Assembly: GCF_004216695.1 (NCBI RefSeq)
Contig: NZ_SGXC01000002.1
Coordinates: 62,001-126,000 of the forward strand
Source: Pigmentiphaga kullae
Lineage (GTDB): Bacteria; Pseudomonadota; Gammaproteobacteria; Burkholderiales; Burkholderiaceae_B
Reading direction: 5' to 3'
Length of the DNA: 64,000 bases
Positions 8,790 through 17,086 of the stretch are shown here, piece by piece. Below the pieces are notes generated by a model that saw only the letters and a list, made by a program, of their open reading frames with translations, was not told the DNA's origin and did no database searches. Position numbers and translations under genes: made by a program. The number at the start of each line of letters is the position of its first letter. The first letter of the stretch is position 1.

Positions 8790-9467
8790 CTAGCGTACGT
8801 GGCGCGAAATGACCGACGTCCAGAGCGCGTAGCCGGCGTCGTTCAGGTGCAGCGCATCGCTGCGGAACAGCTCGGCACGGGGCATGCCGTCGGCCGTCAG
8901 CATGGGAGTGAAGACGTCGATGTAGTCGGCGTTGGGCACGCTTTCCGTGTAGGCCTGGATCAACGCGTTGGTGGCGCGGGCCTGCGGGATCAGCGAATAG
9001 CGCGCCGGGCTCGGCTTGATCGAGATGTAGGCGATCCGTGTTTCAGGCAGCGCCTGGCGGACGCCTTCGACGAACACCGTGAAGCTGTCCAGGATTTCGC
9101 GCGGCGAGCGGCCCTCGGCCAGGTCGTTGTCGCCGGCGTAGACGAGGACGATGCGGGGCTGGTAGGGAACGACCAGCCGGGTCAGGTGGCGCGCGCAGTC
9201 GATCATGCGCGAGCCGCCGAAGCCGCGTTTGAGGACGGGCAGGTCCTTGAACCGGGTTTCGAGGTCGTTCCACAGGCGTATGGATGAACTGCCTATGAAC
9301 AGGATGCCGCCGGGAGCCGGCGCATGCAGGCGGTCGGCCTGGTCGAACGCGGCGAAGCTGGCCGCCCATTGCGTGTCGGCGACGGCCGGCGCGCTGCCTG
9401 CCGGGTCGGCCGCGCAGGCGTTGCCCGCCGCGAGCAGCAGGGCGAGAACGGCGTGGCGGGACCTCAT
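8790..9467 (-). CDS. Exported SGNH/GDSL-family hydrolase
   Basis: A 225-residue periplasmic esterase/acylhydrolase of the SGNH superfamily. After a signal peptide (MRSRHAVLALLLAAGNACA) come block I ILFIGSSSIRLW (nucleophile Ser), block II GFGGSR (Gly), block III YAGDNDLAEG (Asn) and block V SDALHLNDAGY (catalytic Asp and His). ATG 9467 is preferred to 9500 because it starts directly at the signal peptide. It converges on the opgC-like gene. The substrate is not evident; acyl groups on glycans or lipids are the usual targets of this fold. Confidence 0.88.
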   Translation of the reverse strand: MRSRHAVLALLLAAGNACAADPAGSAPAVADTQWAASFAAFDQADRLHAPAPGGILFIGSSSIRLWNDLETRFKDLPVLKRGFGGSRMIDCARHLTRLVVPYQPRIVLVYAGDNDLAEGRSPREILDSFTVFVEGVRQALPETRIAYISIKPSPARYSLIPQARATNALIQAYTESVPNADYIDVFTPMLTADGMPRAELFRSDALHLNDAGYALWTSVISRHVR

Positions 9468-9666
9468 GGGGCGTGCGGAAACAGCGCGGCGACGAAACAT
9501 CCATCATACCGGCAGCCGCATGCGGCCAGCCGCGAAATTGTTGCCGTGTGGCGCCGACCGCCACAAGCCTGGCACGAATGTAAACTTTTGCTAGCGCCGC
9601 GGACCTCTTCGTAAATCCTGCACTCCAATGGACTAGGATCAAGAGACGGACTCCTGGAGGCCAGTC

Positions 9667-9972
9667 ATGAACCAAGTCGTCGAACACGCCGCCGTTCAAT
9701 ACTTCCTGAAATCCCGCGTGCACGATCTGCCGGAGGGACAGTTCCGAGGCTATGTCGAGGTCAAGGCCCGCTCCGGCAAGGACATGCTGGACAGCCGGCT
9801 GAAGTATTGCCCGCTGATACGCGGCACCTGGAACGAGGCCATCGAGGATGCCGAGCGCCTGGCGCAAGGCATGCGCGCCGCCGATTACCAGGACGGGGAA
9901 TGCTTCGTCTTTTCCACGCGCGGCGCCAGCAGTTTCGATGCGCTGATGAACATGTTCGGCAGCGCGCGCTGA
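9667..9972 (+). CDS. Small conserved-looking protein of unknown function
   Basis: A 101-residue soluble protein not recognised as a known family. It has no signal peptide or membrane segment and mixed charge, with a helical stretch around WNEAIEDAERLAQGMRAADY. GGAGG stands 7 nt before the ATG and codon use looks like that of its neighbours, so translation is likely. It stands alone, convergent with the SDR gene (6 nt between stops). Confidence 0.7.
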   Translation: MNQVVEHAAVQYFLKSRVHDLPEGQFRGYVEVKARSGKDMLDSRLKYCPLIRGTWNEAIEDAERLAQGMRAADYQDGECFVFSTRGASSFDALMNMFGSAR

Positions 9973-9978
9973 TCCGGC

Positions 9979-10845
9979 CTAGCCGTTGATGATTTCCCCG
10001 CCGTTGGGGTGCAGGACCTGCCCGGTCATGTAGCTGGCGTCGTCCGACGCCAGGAAGACGTAGCAGGGGGCCACTTCCTCCGGCTGGCCGGGACGCTTCA
10101 TGGGCACCTGCGACCCGAAGGTCGAGACCTCCTCGGCGCTGAACGAAGCGGGAATCAGGGGCGTCCAGATGGGCCCCGGCGCCACCGCGTTGACGCGTAT
10201 GCCGCGCTCGACCACCGCCGACGACAGCGACCGCGTGAAGGCGACGATCGCCCCCTTGGTGGCGGCGTAGTCGATCAGATGCGAGCTGCCGCGATAGGCG
10301 GTGACCGACGTGGTGTTGACGATGGCGCCGCCGGACGCCATGTGCGGCAGGGCTTCCCGGCTCAGGTTGAACATGCCGAAGAAGTTCGTGCGGAAGGTCC
10401 GCTCCAGCTGGGCGCTGTCGATGTCCTCCAGCGCCTGGCGCGGATGCTGCTCGCCGGCGTTGTTGACGAGGACGTCGATACGGCCGAACTCTTCCATGGC
10501 GCGCCGCACGACTTCGCGGCAGTGCGATTCGCTGCCGAGATCCCCGGCCATGCCCACGCAGCGTCGGCCCGCCTGGGTTACCAGCCGCCGGGTCTCCTCG
10601 GCGTCGGCGGTCTCGTCCAGGTAGGTGAACAGGATGTCCGCGCCTTCCTTGGCGAAGGCCACCGCCACCGCGCGGCCGATGCCGCTGTCCCCGCCGGTGA
10701 CGATGGCGCAGCGCCCCTCCAGCTTGCCCGCGGCCCGGTAGTCCGGGCCCGTCGACCGGGGTTCAGGGTGCATGTCGCCCTGCATGCCGGGTTGCCGGGG
10801 TTGTTGCTGCGGGGGCAGGGTCTGCGGGTTGGATTTGCCTGGCAT
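9979..10845 (-). CDS. Short-chain dehydrogenase/reductase (stress-protein 39 type)
   Basis: An NAD(P)-dependent oxidoreductase of the classical SDR superfamily, 288 residues. The cofactor motif GGDSGIGRAVA lies near residue 52, followed by LVNNAGEQHPR (NNAG), NTTSVTAYRG (catalytic Ser) and YAATKGA (catalytic Tyr-xxx-Lys). The long N-terminal extension rich in Gln and Pro (PQTLPPQQQPRQPG) is typical of the YhdF/GSP39/YghA subgroup, linked to stress response. The substrate is unknown. It appears monocistronic. Confidence 0.9.
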   Translation of the reverse strand: MPGKSNPQTLPPQQQPRQPGMQGDMHPEPRSTGPDYRAAGKLEGRCAIVTGGDSGIGRAVAVAFAKEGADILFTYLDETADAEETRRLVTQAGRRCVGMAGDLGSESHCREVVRRAMEEFGRIDVLVNNAGEQHPRQALEDIDSAQLERTFRTNFFGMFNLSREALPHMASGGAIVNTTSVTAYRGSSHLIDYAATKGAIVAFTRSLSSAVVERGIRVNAVAPGPIWTPLIPASFSAEEVSTFGSQVPMKRPGQPEEVAPCYVFLASDDASYMTGQVLHPNGGEIING

Positions 10846-10908
10846 CGTCGTTCTCCCATGAAAGAAAAGAAGCGGAGCGACGATTCCAGCAACTTGCGTG
10901 CCGCGGCC

Positions 10909-11547
10909 CTAGCGTGGCGCCGCGAATGCCTCGGGGCTTTCGTACTGCACGTCCAGCAGTTCGAATACCTGCATGGCCAGCGCCACGCAGGCGTTGGTGA
11001 GCTGCCAGGGAAGCGCGGCGGGGATGCGGTCCTGCAACAGCAGCTTGGTCGCCGCGAGGTGGGGAATGGGATCCAGCAGGCGATGGCCGAAGGCGCCGAG
11101 CAGCTCGTCCGTGGAGGCCTGCGCCAGGCGCCGGGCCGGTTCGTCCGCCGGCCATTGCGAGGGCAGCCCCCAGGCGCGCGGCATCCATTCCAGGTCGCGC
11201 AGTACCGTGCGCATGTCTTCGTGCGAATCGCGGAAGGGCAGCAGGACCAGATCCGCCAGGTTGGCGAGATGGCTGTCGGTATCCGAGCGGTTGCCGCCGC
11301 CGTCGATGACGCCGAACCAGTCGCCGACGTCGTTCAGCGTGGCGACGACCTTGGCCAGATTGCCGGCCTCGCGGGCGTCGAAAGGCAGGTAGAGGCGGTG
11401 TTCCTTGGAAAGGCGTTCACGCTCGAGGTCGGTCAGCACGCACACCACGCGTTTGCCCAGCAGCGCCATGCCATGCGAGATCATGTGCGACAACGTGGTC
11501 TTGCCGGTACCTCCCTTGTTTCCCAGCACGCATACGATCTGGGCCAT
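10909..11547 (-). CDS. Orphan ParA/MinD-like P-loop ATPase
   Basis: A 212-residue protein beginning with a deviant Walker A motif, GNKGGTGKTTLSHM (residues 9-22), as in ParA/MinD ATPases. The body is shorter than in chromosomal ParA and lacks a DNA-binding N-terminal domain. VIDGGGNRSDTD occupies the place of the Walker A' and switch region. GGGGAGG lies directly upstream of ATG 11547. No parB, parS-like repeat, minC or cargo gene is adjacent, so the partner is unknown. Roles in positioning a protein complex or in an orphan partition-like process are both possible. Confidence 0.75.
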   Translation of the reverse strand: MAQIVCVLGNKGGTGKTTLSHMISHGMALLGKRVVCVLTDLERERLSKEHRLYLPFDAREAGNLAKVVATLNDVGDWFGVIDGGGNRSDTDSHLANLADLVLLPFRDSHEDMRTVLRDLEWMPRAWGLPSQWPADEPARRLAQASTDELLGAFGHRLLDPIPHLAATKLLLQDRIPAALPWQLTNACVALAMQVFELLDVQYESPEAFAAPR

Positions 11548-11676
11548 GACCTCCCCTGGGCGGGCACGGGCGCAGGCCGTGCCTGGCCGCCAGTATGGCC
11601 GGTGCGCGGCCGTGCCGAAAGCGTAAATAGCGGGAGATAGACCCGGTTGTTCGGCGCCGGGGGCCGCGCCGCGGGC

Positions 11677-12687
11677 TCAGGCGGCGCGGCGCTCCGCCGC
11701 GTTGGCCACGACCTGCCAGGCGGCGTCGATCAGGGCGGGATCGTTGGCGGCCAGCAGGCGGTTGTCGGACAGCATCTGGCGCCAGCGGCGGGCGCCGCCC
11801 TGCGTGTTGAACAGGCCCAGCATGTGGCGGACCACCGAGCGCAGCGGCACGCCGCGGGCCACCTGGCCGCCGGCGTAGTCCATCATGGCCCGCACCACGG
11901 CTTCGTCGTCGGGAATGGGCGCGTGCGGCCACAGCAGGCGGGACAGCTCGGACAGCACGCGGGGCCGGTGATAGGCCTCGCGCCCGAGCATGACGCCGTC
12001 CAGTTCGCCGCCGCCGTGGCCGATGTGCGCCAGCGCGGCCGGCCCGGTCAGCCCGCCGTTGAGCACGATCAGGGCGTGAGGGAAGTCGCGCTTGAGCTGG
12101 CGCGCCACGTCGTAGCGCAGCGGCGGGATCTCGCGGTTTTCCTTGGGCGACAGGCCCTTGAGCACGGCGTTGCGGGCATGGACGATGAAGACCTCGCAAC
12201 CCGCTTCGTGCACGGTGCCGACGAAGTCGCGCACGAACCCATAGGAATCGTCGTAGTCCAGGCCGATGCGGTGCTTGACCGTGACCGGGATGCCGACCGC
12301 GTCGCGCATGGCCTTCACGCAATCGGCCACCAGCTCCGGCGTGGACATCAGGCAGGCGCCGAACGCGCCTTTCTGCACCCGGTCCGACGGGCAGCCGCAG
12401 TTCAGGTTGATTTCGTCGTAGCCCCAGTCCTGGCCGGCGCGGGCCGCGCGCGCCAGGGCCTCCGGTTCGTTGCCGCCCAGTTGCAGCGCGACCGGGTGCT
12501 CGGCGCGGTCGAAATCGAGGTGCCGGGCGGCGTCGCCGTAGATGATCGCGCCGGTGGCGATCATTTCGGTGTACAGGCGGGCATGCGGGGACAGCAGCCG
12601 ATGGAAGTAGCGGCAGTGGCGGTCGGTCCAGTCGATCATGGGGGCGACACACAGCTCCCAGCCGCCAAGTCGTTGATTTGAAAGCAT
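11677..12687 (-). CDS. dusA: tRNA-dihydrouridine(20/20a) synthase
   Basis: A flavoenzyme that reduces uridine to dihydrouridine in the tRNA D-loop. The 336-residue protein starts its FMN barrel with CVAPMIDWTDRHCRYFHR and carries the Dus signature NLNCGCPSDRVQKGAFGACL with the catalytic Cys near residue 100. KHRIGLDY and NGGLTGPAAL (FMN phosphate binding) follow. Length and the YTEMIATGAIIYGD segment fit the DusA subgroup rather than DusB or DusC. It is divergent from a small exported protein gene. Confidence 0.94.
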   Translation of the reverse strand: MLSNQRLGGWELCVAPMIDWTDRHCRYFHRLLSPHARLYTEMIATGAIIYGDAARHLDFDRAEHPVALQLGGNEPEALARAARAGQDWGYDEINLNCGCPSDRVQKGAFGACLMSTPELVADCVKAMRDAVGIPVTVKHRIGLDYDDSYGFVRDFVGTVHEAGCEVFIVHARNAVLKGLSPKENREIPPLRYDVARQLKRDFPHALIVLNGGLTGPAALAHIGHGGGELDGVMLGREAYHRPRVLSELSRLLWPHAPIPDDEAVVRAMMDYAGGQVARGVPLRSVVRHMLGLFNTQGGARRWRQMLSDNRLLAANDPALIDAAWQVVANAAERRAA

Positions 12688-12762
12688 AATGCCGCAATCA
12701 TAACCCGCCGTGCGGCTTAACCGATATCATTGCCGTCACGTTTAGACCCGGAGATCTCCTTC

Positions 12763-13140
12763 ATGCGCACGCAATTCCTCGCCGCCACGCTGATGCTGGC
12801 CGCCTCGCTGGGCACGGCCCATGCCGCCAATCTCAGCTTTCTGAACGAGTCCATCCTGCTGCGTATACCCAAGGCCCAGGTCTCCGAGTTCTCGACCGAG
12901 GTCGGACGCGTGCTGAACGACGTGGCCGACGGCCAGCAATCCAGCTGGGCCAGCAAGCCCGTGCGGGCGCGCCAGGTGCCGGTCAACGTCACGTTCGCAC
13001 CCAGGAACACCACGCGTACCAGCAAGGGCCAGACCTGCCGCTTCCTGGCGGCCGACGTGGCCCAGGGCACGGCGAAAGAGAACTGGGGATTCTGGTTCTG
13101 CAAGCAGGAGAACGGCGCCTGGCGCGCCAGCGCGAGGTAA
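12763..13140 (+). CDS. Small exported protein, surface-antigen-like C-terminus
   Basis: A 125-residue protein with a clear signal peptide (MRTQFLAATLMLAASLGTAHA). The C-terminal half has the pattern ADGQQSSWAS, GQTCRFLAADV and FWFCKQENGAWRA. It has two Cys and a final GxW, which recalls the 17-kDa/RT0821-type surface antigen domain, but the match is weak. GGAGA stands 8 nt before ATG 12763, favouring this start over upstream in-frame codons. Its role is unknown; it is probably periplasmic or outer-membrane associated. Confidence 0.7.
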   Translation: MRTQFLAATLMLAASLGTAHAANLSFLNESILLRIPKAQVSEFSTEVGRVLNDVADGQQSSWASKPVRARQVPVNVTFAPRNTTRTSKGQTCRFLAADVAQGTAKENWGFWFCKQENGAWRASAR

Positions 13141-13174
13141 GCCGGCACGCGCATGCCGCGGCGCCCGCGCGCCG

Positions 13175-14182
13175 CTATTCCAGCTTGAGCCCCAGCCGCT
13201 TGATCACCTCGCCCCAGCGGCGCGTGTCGGTTTCGATGCGTGCCGCCATCTCGGCCGGCGAGCCGCCCGTGGCGTCCCAGCCCTGCGCCGCCAGCCTGGC
13301 CCGCACCGGGGCCGACCGCAGGATGGCGTTGATCTCTTTCGCCAGCATGGCCGCCACCGGCGCCGGCGTGGCGCGCGGCGCGTAGGCGCCTATCCACAGC
13401 TCCGCGGCAAAGCCCGGCAGGCCCGCGGCCTGGGCGACGGTCGGCACCCCCGGCGCCAGCGGCGAAGGCTGCGCCGACGTGACGCCCAGCACGCGCACCT
13501 TGCCCGCCTTGGCCTGTTCGATGGCCCCCGAGGGCGCCATGAACCCCGCCTGGATCTGCCCGCTCATCACGGCCATGGTGACCTGGGGGAAGCCCTGGTA
13601 GGGGACGTGCATCATCCGGATGCCCGCTTCCTGCGCGAACAGCTCGCCCGTCAGGTGCGAACCCGAACCCACACCCACCGACCCGTACGAGATTTCCTTG
13701 TGATGGGCGCGTGCGTCGTCCACCAGCTCGCGCAGCGTGGCATAGGGCAGCTTGGGGTCGATGACCAGGATCTGCGGGCTGACCGCGGCCAGGGACAACG
13801 GCTGCAGGTCCCGGGCGACGTCGTAGGGCAGGTTGGGATAGAGCAGGGCGGAGGTGGTCAGCGGACCGTGCGCGGTCACGCCGAAGGTATGGCCGTCGGT
13901 GGCGCGCGCCACCAGGTCGACGCCTATGTTGCCGGCGGCGCCGGGCTTGTTCTCGACGATGACCGGCTTGCCCAGCTTCTGCGACAGCGGCTCGGCGATC
14001 AGCCGGGCCACCGTGTCGGGCGAGGTGCCGGCGGGAAAGCCCACGACGAGCTTGACCGGCTGGGTGGGCCAGGGGGCGTCGGCGCCGCGCGCCATTCCCG
14101 TGGCGAGCAGAGTGCCCGACAGGACGGCGAAGGCGAACAGCGTGCGCCGACGCGGCGCGGAACGTAGCGAAAGGCAGGGCAT
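13175..14182 (-). CDS. Bug/TctC-family periplasmic solute-binding protein
   Basis: A 335-residue tripartite-tricarboxylate receptor of the Bug family, expanded in Bordetella. After an arginine-rich signal peptide come WPTQPVKLVVGFPAGTSPDT (ligand loop 1) and VIVENKPGAAGNIG, both diagnostic. No tctA/tctB membrane genes are adjacent, as for most Bug proteins. It is the last gene of a minus-strand set led by a TauD-like dioxygenase, with a 43-nt gap to the DUF178-like gene, so it may bind the dioxygenase substrate. The ligand is unknown. Confidence 0.9.
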   Translation of the reverse strand: MPCLSLRSAPRRRTLFAFAVLSGTLLATGMARGADAPWPTQPVKLVVGFPAGTSPDTVARLIAEPLSQKLGKPVIVENKPGAAGNIGVDLVARATDGHTFGVTAHGPLTTSALLYPNLPYDVARDLQPLSLAAVSPQILVIDPKLPYATLRELVDDARAHHKEISYGSVGVGSGSHLTGELFAQEAGIRMMHVPYQGFPQVTMAVMSGQIQAGFMAPSGAIEQAKAGKVRVLGVTSAQPSPLAPGVPTVAQAAGLPGFAAELWIGAYAPRATPAPVAAMLAKEINAILRSAPVRARLAAQGWDATGGSPAEMAARIETDTRRWGEVIKRLGLKLE

Positions 14183-14225
14183 GGATGTCTCCTGTTCTTG
14201 GATGGATGAAGGACGGGCGGGGACG

Positions 14226-15005
14226 TCAGGTTTGCAGGGCCACGGCGGTGGGCAGGATCTGGGCCATGCGGCGTATGCCCGCTTCGGCGGCCTCGCCCAG
14301 TTCGAACTCGAAATTGCCGAGCAGCGCGCGCAGCGCCGCGGGTGCCGAGGCCAGGCCGTGGCGCGCGCAGTGGCGTTCGATGGCCTGGTCCGGCTGGCCG
14401 GCGTACCGGGACAAGGAGGCCGCCAGGCCGGCGCGCAGCGGTTCCAGCGCGTCGTCCGCCAGGTCCCGGCGGCGGACCCACACCGCCGAGACCACCGGGG
14501 TGCCTTGCCACTCCCACCATTCCCGCCCCAGGTCGTGGACGTGCGGGAAACGCCCCCGCGCCGCTTCCTCGACCGCCTGGTCCTGGATCAGCAACCGCGG
14601 CATGGAGGGGTCGGCGGGCTGGCCGCGCCGCCAGCGGCCGATGCGCAGCCCGTACTTTTCGGTCAGGATGGCATGCAGCACCCGCAGCGACGTGGCGGTC
14701 TCGTCGCAGATCGCGATGTCCGCGCCGTCCAGTTCATGGATGGGGCGCGGCGAGAACAGCAGCACGCTGCCCGCGCGCTGGCGGTAGGCCAGGCCCAGCC
14801 CGCCCAGGCGCGGCCACTGGTCGCCGCGCGCCAGCCAGTCCACGGTGGCCATGGGCGTGGCGTCCAGCAGGCCGGCATCCGCCATGGCCAGGACCGTGCT
14901 GGACACGCAGGGCACGCGCCGCACGGGCCAGTCCTCGCTGTCGACGTAGAACGGAATCCAGGGCACCGACTGGAAATGCCCGACGCGCAGGCCGGCCTCA
15001 CGCAT
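14226..15005 (-). CDS. MqnA/DUF178-like substrate-binding-fold protein
   Basis: A 259-residue protein of the periplasmic-binding-protein fold, resembling the MqnA/MqnD (DUF178) family: LRVGHFQSVPWIPFYVD at the N-terminus, ADIAICDETATSLRVL and PRLLIQDQAVEEA in the middle. No signal peptide is visible, so it may be a cytosolic enzyme or sensor rather than a transporter component. ATG 15005 overlaps the tauD-like stop codon (ATGCGTGA), indicating translational coupling. No other futalosine-pathway gene is present, so menaquinone synthesis is an unlikely role; a lyase or decarboxylase for the pathway substrate is possible. Confidence 0.65.
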   Translation of the reverse strand: MREAGLRVGHFQSVPWIPFYVDSEDWPVRRVPCVSSTVLAMADAGLLDATPMATVDWLARGDQWPRLGGLGLAYRQRAGSVLLFSPRPIHELDGADIAICDETATSLRVLHAILTEKYGLRIGRWRRGQPADPSMPRLLIQDQAVEEAARGRFPHVHDLGREWWEWQGTPVVSAVWVRRRDLADDALEPLRAGLAASLSRYAGQPDQAIERHCARHGLASAPAALRALLGNFEFELGEAAEAGIRRMAQILPTAVALQT

Positions 15006-15858
15006 AGTGGACGTAGGCATAGCCGCGATGCATCAGCCGCTGGCCGCCCTGGTAGTCCGCGGGCGAGGCCGAGTGCAGCGAGGCGCGGTTGTCCCAGAAG
15101 ACCAGGTCGCCGACCTGCCATTTGTGGCGGTAGACCGCCTCGGGGCGGGTCGCGTGGGCGACCAGTTCCGCGGACAGCCGCTGCGCTTGCTCGTCGGAAT
15201 AGCCGCTGATGCCCCGGACCAGGGTCGGGCTGATGAAATACAGCGGGCGGCCGGTTACCGGATGGCGCTGCACCAGTTCGTGTTCCCGGTCCGGCCACTT
15301 GGCGCGGTCGGCTTCCGACAGGGGCTGGGCCGAGCCGGGGTTGCGGGCCAAGAGGTAGTCGTTGTGCTGGTTGAAGTTGTGGACCACGGTCCTGCCGTCG
15401 ATGCGGGCCTTCAGGTCCGCCGGCAGCGTTTCGTAGGCCCTGCCCATGCTGGCGAACAGCGTGTCGCCCCCGACTTGCGGCGTCATCACGCAGTACAGCA
15501 TCGTGACCCCGTCGACGTGCTGGTCGCTGGCCGTGTCGCTGTGCCACAGGTTGCCGTAGCGGTCCAGGAAGGCCGACGGCGTACCGTCGGGATGCCGGGT
15601 GTTGCCCACGCGGCCGATCTCGGGCGTGCCCGGCACGTGGAACTCCTTGCGCTGCGAGATCTTGGGCGTGCCGAAGCGGCGCAGCAGCCCGGCCTGCGCG
15701 GGCGCGGCCAGCGATTGCCCGCGCACGACGACGACGGAATGGCGGTGATAGGCGTCCAGCAGCGACTGGAACTGCTCGTCGTCCAGGGGGTGGCTGAGGT
15801 CGCAACCCAGGACTTCCACCCCCACGTCGGGGTGGAGGGGGCGCAAGGCAAGCGGCAT
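14998..15858 (-). CDS. TauD/TfdA-family 2-oxoglutarate-dependent dioxygenase
   Basis: A 286-residue Fe(II)/2-oxoglutarate oxygenase. The iron motif WHSDTA (His-x-Asp) lies near residue 111. The distal His is in NRASLHSAS near residue 260, and the following RGYAYV supplies the 2-oxoglutarate Arg. Such enzymes hydroxylate sulfonates, phenoxy acids or other small acids. It leads a unit with a DUF178-like protein and a Bug receptor and is divergent from a LysR regulator, with an 18-bp inverted repeat between them. The exact substrate cannot be read. Confidence 0.9.
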   Translation of the reverse strand: MPLALRPLHPDVGVEVLGCDLSHPLDDEQFQSLLDAYHRHSVVVVRGQSLAAPAQAGLLRRFGTPKISQRKEFHVPGTPEIGRVGNTRHPDGTPSAFLDRYGNLWHSDTASDQHVDGVTMLYCVMTPQVGGDTLFASMGRAYETLPADLKARIDGRTVVHNFNQHNDYLLARNPGSAQPLSEADRAKWPDREHELVQRHPVTGRPLYFISPTLVRGISGYSDEQAQRLSAELVAHATRPEAVYRHKWQVGDLVFWDNRASLHSASPADYQGGQRLMHRGYAYVHYA

Positions 15859-15905
15859 GGCGGGGTCTCCGGAAAAGTTCTTGACGTGCCGCCACCTTAA
15901 TCCTC

Positions 15906-15923
15906 ATTCTATTTCTATAGAAT
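15906..15923. promoter_or_regulatory. Candidate LysR-type operator between tauD-like and lysR
   Basis: ATTCTA (15906-15911) and TAGAAT (15918-15923) form a perfect inverted repeat with 6-nt spacing, an AT-rich dyad of the T-N11-A kind favoured by LysR proteins. It lies between the two divergent start codons. A second dyad, CGCGA-N7-TCGCG, is at 15935-15951. Confidence 0.5.
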
Positions 15924-15965
15924 CCACCAAAAAGCGCGATCATTATTCGCGAAAACAGAGAGGTC

Positions 15966-16892
15966 ATGGACACCATCGTCAATTTCCGGACCTTCATCGC
16001 CGTGGCGCAGGCCGGCAGCTTCTCCAAGGCGGCGCGCCAACTGGGCATCGCCGCGTCCGTGGTGACCAAGCGCATCGACCAGCTCGAATGGCGCGCCCGA
16101 ACCCGGTTGTTCGAGCGCAGCACCCGCCGCCTGGCCCTGACCGACGAAGGCCAGCGCCTGTTGCCGGTGGCGCGGCGCATCGTCCACGACGTCGAGGACG
16201 CGTTCGGCAGCGCGCTGGGCCACGCGCACGAACTGGAGGGGCACCTGCGCATCAAGGTGCCGACTTCGCTGACCGCCACGTGCCTGGGCGATGCGCTGGG
16301 GCGTTTCCTGGAGGTCCATCCCAAGCTCAGCATGGACGTGGTGGTGATCGACCGGCCCGTGAACCCCATCCAGGAAGGCTTCGACATCGTGGTCGGCATG
16401 CTGCCGGCCTCGTACGACGGCGTGCTCGAGGCCGGGCTGTGCCCGCTGCCGCGCATGGCGGTGGCGGCGCCGTCCTATCTGGCCGCGCGCGGCCGTCCCG
16501 CGCATCCCACGGATCTGGCGAGGCACGCGCTGTTGAATTTCCAGCCCACGGGGCCGGTCTGGACTTTCCAGGGGCCGAACGGGCCGATCGCGGTCGAGGT
16601 GACGCCGCGCCTGAGCACCAACGACGGACACGTGCTGCTCAATTCGGTGCTGCGGGGCAATGGCATCACGATCCTGTCGGCCTATATCGTCGACGGCGCG
16701 CTGGGCCGGGGCGAACTGGTCCGGGTGCTGGAGGACTTCGCCATCCCCGAATACTGGATACGGGCCCTGGTACCCCACAGCCGGGCCCACCTGGGCCGGG
16801 TACAGGCCCTGCTGTCCTGGCTCAGGAATGAATTCACGCCGCTGCCGCCCTGGGCGCGGCACGAAAGTTGCGGCTTGCCGGCCTCCTCGTGA
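15966..16892 (+). CDS. LysR-family transcriptional regulator
   Basis: A 308-residue LysR regulator: helix-turn-helix at residues about 5-62 (AGSFSKAARQLGIAASVVTK), then the effector domain from about residue 92. It is transcribed away from the tauD-like gene with 107 nt between starts, the classic arrangement for a LysR protein that controls its divergent neighbour and itself. GAGAGG precedes the ATG. The effector is probably the substrate or product of the dioxygenase pathway (inference). Confidence 0.9.
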   Translation: MDTIVNFRTFIAVAQAGSFSKAARQLGIAASVVTKRIDQLEWRARTRLFERSTRRLALTDEGQRLLPVARRIVHDVEDAFGSALGHAHELEGHLRIKVPTSLTATCLGDALGRFLEVHPKLSMDVVVIDRPVNPIQEGFDIVVGMLPASYDGVLEAGLCPLPRMAVAAPSYLAARGRPAHPTDLARHALLNFQPTGPVWTFQGPNGPIAVEVTPRLSTNDGHVLLNSVLRGNGITILSAYIVDGALGRGELVRVLEDFAIPEYWIRALVPHSRAHLGRVQALLSWLRNEFTPLPPWARHESCGLPASS

Positions 16893-16903
16893 AGGAGTTC
16901 GCC

Positions 16904-17086
16904 ATGCCCCAGCATCCCGCTTCCCCACCCAGCCCCCGCCAGGCGGACGACCAGCCGCGCCAGCAGCAGCGCAGCCACGGCGATACGCAGAATCGCACCA
17001 AGAAGGACGGCCATACCGACCAGATCGGCACCGGCGGCAACCAGACCTCGCAGCGCCAGCGGGGCGGCGGCGCCCGGCGCACCTAG
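16904..17086 (+). CDS. Small hydrophilic Gln-rich protein, unknown
   Basis: A 60-residue open frame with a good ribosome site (AAGGAG 7 nt before the ATG), starting 11 nt after the lysR stop. The product is strongly hydrophilic and probably disordered, rich in Gln, Arg and Gly, with segments such as ADDQPRQQQRSHGD and GTGGNQTSQRQRGG. Its TAG stop overlaps, in antisense, the TAG stop of the convergent dehydrogenase gene (CTAG at 17083-17086). No family was recognised. Low-complexity composition means it could be a chance frame. Confidence 0.45.
   Translation: MPQHPASPPSPRQADDQPRQQQRSHGDTQNRTKKDGHTDQIGTGGNQTSQRQRGGGARRT

Noticed and set aside
14226-15005. Menaquinone biosynthesis enzyme MqnA
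   Set aside because: Only fold-level resemblance; no other futalosine-pathway gene is present, and the organism type normally uses ubiquinone.
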